Of a stretch of DNA of 64,000 nt, positions 57,413 to 64,000 are shown one piece after another. Positions within the stretch are counted from its first letter, which is position 1. Each line of letters begins with the position of its first letter. Below the pieces are notes generated by a model, which was not told the origin of the DNA, did not search any database, and saw nothing but the letters and a program-made list of their open reading frames with translations. Source of the stretch: Amanita rubescens (lineage: Eukaryota > Basidiomycota > Agaricomycetes > Agaricales > Amanitaceae); NCBI GenBank assembly GCA_015039365.1, contig WION01000047.1, positions 1 through 64,000 of the forward strand, given 5' to 3'. The position numbers and the translations under genes were made by a program.

Positions 57413-58081
57413 TTACGAGTTCATTTCCACATCTTCGTCATCGTCGTCTAGGTTGTCTGCAGAGGGGACTGGTGCAGAAGTAGCTGCACCGGCTGTCGCT
57501 GCGTCTGTGGATGGTAGTGCGACGTCCCTTGACACAGTTAGCGCGCGCGTGATGACTACAAAGAGTAAACACTTACCATTTTATCTGAAATCGAGTGACG
57601 CGTGGCTTTGCGTTGATATCTCTAACGAGGCGATCAAAAATGATTTTTTGGGGAGGGTTTTCTTTCATTTCCTCATTGTCGTATTCGGTGTTTTGGTAGT
57701 ACCCGACGCGAACAAACTCTTGGTCGCGATAGGACGCGGTTAGGATGAGGGCAGCTACTCCCAAGACATCTTCTGTGGGGATCTTGGTTGGGTCTGGTGG
57801 CATGCATTCGAATTGGAATGAATTGACACCAACTGGGACTGGTCCAACGAGGCAGTCGTCTAGTTCCTGATCCAAGTCTACATCTCCTGGACTAGAGACG
57901 TAAATAAGCCTCCATTCGATATCATCTGAAAGTGGACCAATGCATTCGAAAGTGACACGAAAACGATATGGATCTTGAAAAGGAGCAGGGTTATTTAGGA
58001 ATTCTACGTTCTAGAGGATATGAGTAAAATTAAAAAAGAAATAATAAAAAAGAACATAACTCGAATGGTGATGAGGGACAT
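57413..58081 (-). CDS. ASF1: Histone chaperone ASF1
   Basis: Exons: 58061..58081, 57577..58010 and 57413..57527 (189 aa). The immunoglobulin-like ASF1 core is complete: MSLITIRNVEFLNNPAPFQD, FRVTFECIGPLSDDIEWR, LIYVSSP, VPVGVNSFQF, ASYRDQEFVRVGYYQN, NPPQKIIFDRL and KPRVTRFQIKW. The tail is acidic (NLDDDDEDVEMNS), shorter than in budding yeast. ASF1 binds H3-H4 and hands it to CAF-1 and HIRA during replication and transcription. It is divergent from the LTE1-like gene with only 62 bp between starts. Confidence 0.97.
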
Positions 58082-58143
58082 GAGTGACTTGTGTGACCGT
58101 GACAGTTGTTGTTAAAAAATCTCTAGTCCAATGGGTAGTTGGA

Positions 58144-61100
58144 ATGGACGTGAGTGAACTCATTGCCCGCGTTGTTCTTACACCTTCGCAATCTTCCGAT
58201 CTTTCAATCGCTCAAGACGGTTCTTTTGTTGAAACCTCTTCCGGTCCGGTTGCAAGAGAATTAAAGAGACAATTTGACCATCTCTTGGGTGTCGGCCCGT
58301 CCCGAAGATCCCCCTACGCCATCACAGCTTTCGTTAGCCAACATGGCAGGCAAATGTTTCGCGTTGGGTTAGTTTCAGAGTTTGCCATTGAACTACCTTA
58401 ACCCTTTCTCAGAAATAGGCATCTTACTGCTCCAGCTGCAGCTAGCCCTCCACGCGAAAAACGACGTTCACGAATGAGTATGTTTACACCCAATGTCTTC
58501 CACAAGCCTCCACTTCCCGACATTCCTCTCCTTTCCCGCCCCCAGACTGCAATCTCTGCCACTTCCCCACACCGCAAATTACGCAAGACAAGATCTTTTG
58601 GTCCAGGCGATCTCCAACAAGACTCTTCTTCTTTTAGCCCCACCGGTCGCGCACACTCTCACAGCGTCACCTCTGCAGACGTCTCTCGCTTCACCCCTCT
58701 AGCAAGCCTCGTTGCTTCATTTCCGTCCTCACACGACCCACTATCTTCACCTCACGACGGCCCCGCACTCGGAAACGTTCCTATGACTCCTTCTATACCC
58801 CCCATACAACAGGGCTCATTGGTCCAGCCAGCGAGTGACGTCTTTGCGCAGGTGATGCAATGGAAGTTACCAAACTCCTCCAGGCGACATTCCTACACCA
58901 ACCCCTCCACCGTTAGCTTTTCGACCAGCGGAAACTCGAGTGGAAGCTACGAAAACTCCCTCGCCAGCACAGGCGGTTCTTCAAGTCGCGACCGCGCCTT
59001 TGTCCAACACCCGTTTGGCGCCGGCGTCGCTTTTGATTCACCCGTCAGAAAAACTCCACGAGTGAAGCGAAACGGTAGTGAAGGGAGCGTCATTCGTCCC
59101 GTCAGCCAGGACGTCCCTACCACTCCGGAGGGGGGGAGTGATCATCTAGAACCCACTTTGAGCATTTCACATTATCCCTCACGTCTTGCCATGCCCCCTT
59201 CCAACAAGATGCTGCGAGAAATGCAAAGCTTCGAGTCCACAATGACAGCCAGACAATTCGACATTATCGAGTCCGAAACGGCCCGGGGTACCCCTACGGC
59301 CGATTCCTCTCCTTGGGACAAAATCGACTATCATCATCTACTGGACACCTACGACGACAACCCGAACTTGAAAAGACCTCCGTCCGCCGTATGGCTCAAA
59401 CCGGGGACGACAACCGTCGTCTTGAACGGTGGCGGTGGTCCGTCACTTCCAGAAACGCCAGAGATCGATAACACGCCACTGGTGGACACGGCTCCTTCCA
59501 CTCCAGTCGTAGCACCCTTGACCGTGTCCCTGACGAACGACGACAACGACGACGACGACCAAGTTATACCCGTCAACGAGGCGCTGCGCGCTTTCATTTC
59601 CCATGATGATGAGCATATACCCCAAGAAGATAACGAGGCCGCGGCTGGTCCTAGTTCACGTTATACGAGCACCCCAGATGTGTTTGATGTTTTGCAGACT
59701 TTTACCGGGCTTCCGTTGCTTGATCGGTTGCCTACTGGCAAGAGATCGACGGATGGGTCCACAGAAGGAGGAGGAGTGGTGGTGCCCTTGGAAGACGTTC
59801 CTAACAACAACGACAACGAAGACGACGATGATGACGATTTGATGGTAGAGACGACTGTGATACGAATGTCTTTAACGACAAAGGAAGAGTCTGCGGCTCC
59901 AAGGGACGATCCTCGGTTCGTTATTTGGGGATGGGTGAACGATGTTGTTCCCAAGAAAGAGACAGAGGAGGGGGTGAAGAAGGAAAAGGAAAAGAAGAAG
60001 ACGAGGAGGAGTTGGAGGGGTAGTTTGCTTAGCGGGAGCGAAGGGGACAGTCCTTCCGATCACGAGGGGTCTAGGAAGAGCCTTCCTTCGCTCGGTTCGA
60101 GGAGGCGGAGTAGGAAGGATAAGATCAAGGCAAAGCAAAGTGCGACGAACGAGTTTGGTGTCATCGAGGATCATCATCCCCCTCTCAACCAACATATTCA
60201 GGACGAGCATCACGCCGGCGACGATCCATCTTTGTTGGTCCCGACATCCGAGGGAAAGAAAAAGGTGCTCATCGCGGCCACGATCGAGCGCTGGGTCGCG
60301 CAGTTGACGAGCGAGATTGACTATGACGAGTTGTTGGTCTTTTTCCTGACTTATCGCACCTACGTCAGCGCCACGGATCTCTGTCGCGTCTTGTTTGGAC
60401 GGTTTTATTGGGCTTTGAGAGGAGGAGAGGACGACGACGGCGAGGATGGTGGCGGCGAACGGACGACGAACCCAAAGGTGTGCGATGACCGCGTGAGGCG
60501 TATCGTGAGGGTCCGGACGTTTGTCGCCATTCGGTATTGGCTGATTCAGTTTTGGCATGTCGATTTTGTGCCAAATCGTGAGCTGAGGTTGTTGATGGCG
60601 GATTATCTCAATCAGCTCAATAGGGATCCGTTGTTGAAGAAACATGTCGATGGTTTGGTGCGTGTTTTACGACCTCCCTCCCCCTCCTCCAAGTGCTTAC
60701 CCGGGAAACTTTTAGGGAATCGTCAAGAGGCTTATTAGAGCTGCCAAGGAACGTAGACGCGCTATGCTTACAAAAACCGCGCAGGCCGAGGATATGCCGT
60801 CGTATACCTTTGGAGAAGAGTCGGATGTCGATTTGGATTTTTTGCATGAAGAGCAAGGTGCACGGACTAGTGAAATGCTCGGTTCTACAGGCGCTATATC
60901 TTCGGGATTGGTGATGGGGTCTCCGAACGTCGCCGCGCCAGGACCGGGACCTTTGAAGAGTGCAACGCATCAGAGGCGATCTATCCACGCAAATAGTCAG
61001 CTTCCCGAGGGTGCGATTTCTCGCGTCGTCCGGACGACGTTTGGTCGACTAAAGCGTGCGCTCAACTCGCGGGCTTTGTCTGCATCCGGTATCGCACCTC

Positions 61101-63549
61101 CTTCTGAGAACGTTGGGCATCCTGCTGCTGCGAACGAGGTTTCGGCGTTTGAGGTGGACACGTCGGGTGATCGGTCTTCGGCGAGTATTCGTCGCGGGAT
61201 AGAAGGTCACGCGCCTGCGGGCCTGCCGATGGCGAGGAGCGCATTGTCGACGGCCCTCCCGAACGTATTGCCGCCCACTTTACCTCCCTTGTCTCTGCCT
61301 TCATTGTCCATGACTATGCCTGGCTCGGAACCGGTACAGATTGAGCAAGATCGAGTCTCACTCGAAGAGCCGCAGAGAGATGACAGCCCCAGCGCGGACG
61401 CTGCTTCGGATGCCTCTGCAAGCTCTGATGTCAATGCTGCCGCCGAGGCGATGGGAAGCGACGTCTCTAGCGATGTGGAGAACTCCAAAGCAGAAAACGA
61501 TAGTGAGCCGGTTGACAGTGGCGTGGAAATTGGCACGATGGCGGATGTGGAAGACGATTCTGATAGCGTTGCAGACACGGAAGCGGAACGGGCTGAATCG
61601 ATACGTTCTTCGTCTACCAACTCTTTCGGTGTGCCCTTGAGCACGTCGCGGGGACCTGCGCCCTTGTTTGCCAGTGCACAACCTCCGTGGCCGTTTGACG
61701 TTGTATCCATTGACGATCTCGAGTTGTCCGACACGTCATCTGAAAAGGAAGTTCCTCCACCTCCAGGGCTTCGCAAAGCTTTGCGAAAGTTGCCAAAGAA
61801 GTCTTTATTTTGGCCTCGGGAGAGCGTATCTTCCATGGGCATCATTTCCCATGCGTCCTTGGCTTCAGGTCCGTCTAGTTCGGGTATGTCATCTCCGACG
61901 GGGGCCGGATTGGGTGGAAAGATCGAGCCGTGGCAGTTGCAGGACTTGCTCAAGTCACTTCGGGCTGACGAAGAAGAGGAACAACAAGGCGGCGTTGATG
62001 CCGCGCTGAAGAGACTGGAAGGTTTCATCGACCCGCAGAAACAGGAAGAGAAGATCAAGAATGTAAATGAGTGGATTACGACTATTCAGAAGAGGATGGA
62101 GACGGGTGATTATAATGATGACGTGGACGATCCGCGATATTCGTATCCAGGTTACGAGGAGGAACTGATCGAGTTTGACGAAGTCGACAAGGCTTCTTCT
62201 CATAGACGGTCTATTATGAGCCTAGACGAGACCTCAACGTCACCAAGTGTGGTCCCTGTCCTTGGTCCCACTGCTGCCAACACCCCAATATTGTCCTATG
62301 CCCCATTTCTGGCTACTTTGGGCTCGCCTCGTGTGCCTGATGCGAAACCTGTTCGCGAAGAGGTCGTGCCGTATGATATTTTACAGAGCAGAATGTCGAT
62401 GTCTCCTCCTATAGCGCCGAATTTCAGCGTTCCGTTACCTCGTCTACACCAATCTTTCATCGTATCTTATCGAGCTGAAACTTTGGCTCAGCATTTCGCC
62501 ATGATCGACGGCGAGCTCTTTACCTGTCTCCGATTCGAAGAGTTGGTGTCTACCGAATGGATGACGTGTCAAGAGGTGAACGTTTTGGACTGGAATCAAT
62601 ATCTGCGAGATCGGGCGCGATGGAAAACGGAGGAGCGGTTCCCGGAGAAGACGAGCACGCTGGCTGTCGTAAGGGCCAGGTTTAACCTAATGACCAATTT
62701 CGTGATCTCGGAGGTGATTTTGACGCCGCCTAGTGCTAGAGTGTTGGTGTTCAAGAAGTTTTTGACGATTGCCCTCGTGAGTTTTCCTTCATTTAGACGT
62801 CTGTTCGCTACTGATTTGTCTCAGAAATCCTGCAACATGAACAATTTCCATGCGATGGCTGCTATAGTGACAGGTCTCAGTCATGAATTAGTGTACAAGT
62901 CCCTTGGGCGATATTGGAGCCGCATCAGCCGTCGAGAGCATCGCATGTTCACCAATTTCCAGCAGTTTATCGGCAACGTGGATGACTTTAAGTTTATGCG
63001 GAATGCGGTTGATAGTATTGTTCAAGCCAAGCCTCTGGAGGACTCTTCTCATCCACCCTCGGTCGTAAGCGGAGGCACCGAAAGCAAGCACAAGAGCGAG
63101 CAAAGATCTGTGACACCCCCTGCATGCATACCTTTCATTGGTACATTGACTCTTTTTTTCTGTTGTGAATGTCCCGCGTCTTACTTTTTACCCCAGGTGC
63201 CTACTTGTCGCAGCTGCATCGACTTGCTCGACTTCCTGACCTAATCGATCCCACCGCACCACATCTTGCTATGGAAATCGACCCCAATACGGGCACATGC
63301 TGTCCGCCCAGATACCCAGACGTTTTTTCTGCACTCGCACCACTGCCATCGTTTATACAACTGGAGCCCTTGATTAACGTCCACAAGCAAAGGCAGGCAG
63401 CTGTTGTTATTAAATCACTCATTGCTGGTCAACAGCTTGCGCGTCGTGTTCACTTTGACATTGACAAGAAACTGTTCCATAAATGCTTGCGTCTTCGTGC
63501 ATCGGATATCAGTGTTCTGCAGCGCGTTTTGGATCAGTATCCTGATTAA
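58144..63549 (+). CDS. LTE1-like Ras-family guanine nucleotide exchange factor
   Basis: Exons: 58144..58367, 58413..60657, 60716..62776, 62825..63140 and 63197..63549 (1732 aa); all phases agree. Long Ser/Pro and Asp/Glu-rich regions surround two domains. RasGEF_N begins at about residue 688 (KKKVLIAATIERWVAQLTS, DELLVFFLTYRTY, FVAIRYWLIQFW). The catalytic RasGEF (CDC25) domain starts at about 1398 (AETLAQHFAMIDGELF, NVLDWNQYL, FNLMTNFVISEVI, NNFHAMAAIVTGLSHELV) and ends at the C-terminus (AYLSQLHRL, VLQRVLDQYP). A large spacer between the two domains is the layout of LTE1-type GEFs, which act in mitotic exit or polarity. The upstream in-frame ATG at 58084 would overlap the ASF1 start region, so 58144 is preferred. 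Confidence 0.88.
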
Positions 63550-64000
63550 CTTGTGGCTACCCTTCTTGCTTCCCATTATCATGTCACACTAGAGTTGTTG
63601 CAAATATCATGTGTTTAAGTAGATTTTCCTGGGTTTCAAGCGTCGGAAATGATATAAATTTGAAGTTTTGAAAAGCGTTGAAAAGTGTGACTACGGGACG
63701 ACTCGGCGTGTGACCACCAACTACTCGCTCTCTTTTTCGATGTTACACTTTCCAGGCTGGCGTCATCTCCCTAGGCCTCTTCAACTGGCAATCTACTGGT
63801 CGCCATTGGCTATCACACTCTCTCAGATGATATCAATAAATCACATAAAGGGCAGAAGTATGCAGGTGCCATGTCTGCTTATATGACTTATGGTTTTACC
63901 GACGTTCACATTTCTTAGCCTACGCTTAATCCAGACTCGTCCCCTTGGAAGGACATCGCCGTATTCGACCGGCTATCGGTGTATATTGGGCGCCCCTGCC
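63550..64000. other. 3' flank, no supported gene
   Basis: Short open frames only. A downstream gene may begin beyond the window. Confidence 0.45.

Overview
The window looks like a chromosome segment from a mushroom-forming basidiomycete (Agaricomycetes). Coding regions are cut by many introns of about 45-60 nt with GT..AG ends. Genes are closely packed on both strands. The gene families are typical of that group: NACHT STAND proteins, a CRN/RHS-type P-loop protein, an expanded fungal kinase family, an I66-like protease inhibitor, and Gypsy and Copia remnants. All exon structures were built by hand from splice signals and reading-frame continuity, without transcripts.

Layout. 0-1.4 kb: a Gypsy reverse-transcriptase scrap and a spliced unknown gene with a possible PD-(D/E)XK-like motif. 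1.4-6.1 kb: a complete BAR-SH3 gene, a heptad-repeat coiled-coil ORF, and a rearranged, partly inverted copy of the 3' half of the BAR-SH3 gene. 6.1-10.6 kb: a divergent pair, a 703-aa coiled-coil protein and a CRN/RHS-like NTPase. 11.8-13.6 kb: a 14-exon aldo-keto reductase. 13.6-21.3 kb: a small inverted-repeat element, a lineage-specific ORF, a large kinase-like gene and a small DUF427 gene. 21.3-28.1 kb: the SEA4/MIOS subunit of the SEA (GATOR) complex, head-to-head with a RING-CH membrane E3 ligase. 28.9-29.4 kb: a small I66-like protease-inhibitor gene. 31.7-45.0 kb: a STAND/NLR-like cluster made of NACHT-ankyrin, a convergent ankyrin-only paralog that lacks NACHT, and NACHT-WD40. 45.5-49 kb: a mosaic junk zone with a kinase fragment, an inverted copy of BAR exons 5-8, an unknown gene with an 88-bp tandem repeat that carries micro-exons, a Copia RNase H fragment, and a copy of the NACHT-WD40 upstream region. 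49.8-51.3 kb: an acidic repeat protein followed by an A-tract-rich array. 54-63.5 kb: compact housekeeping genes (SR-type splicing factor, mitochondrial PPR-like protein, ASF1 histone chaperone, LTE1-like RasGEF).

The two halves contrast. Conserved housekeeping genes (SEA4, RING-CH, SR protein, PPR, ASF1, GEF) are intact, close together and mostly divergent or convergent pairs. The accessory parts (1-20 kb and 28-53 kb) hold defence- or recognition-type genes, duplicated gene pieces and transposon scraps.

The most notable content is the STAND/NLR cluster with its NACHT-less paralog, and the evidence that fragments of one gene (BAR-SH3) were copied to two other places in the window, once with an internal inversion and once with a breakpoint inside an intron next to unrelated exons.
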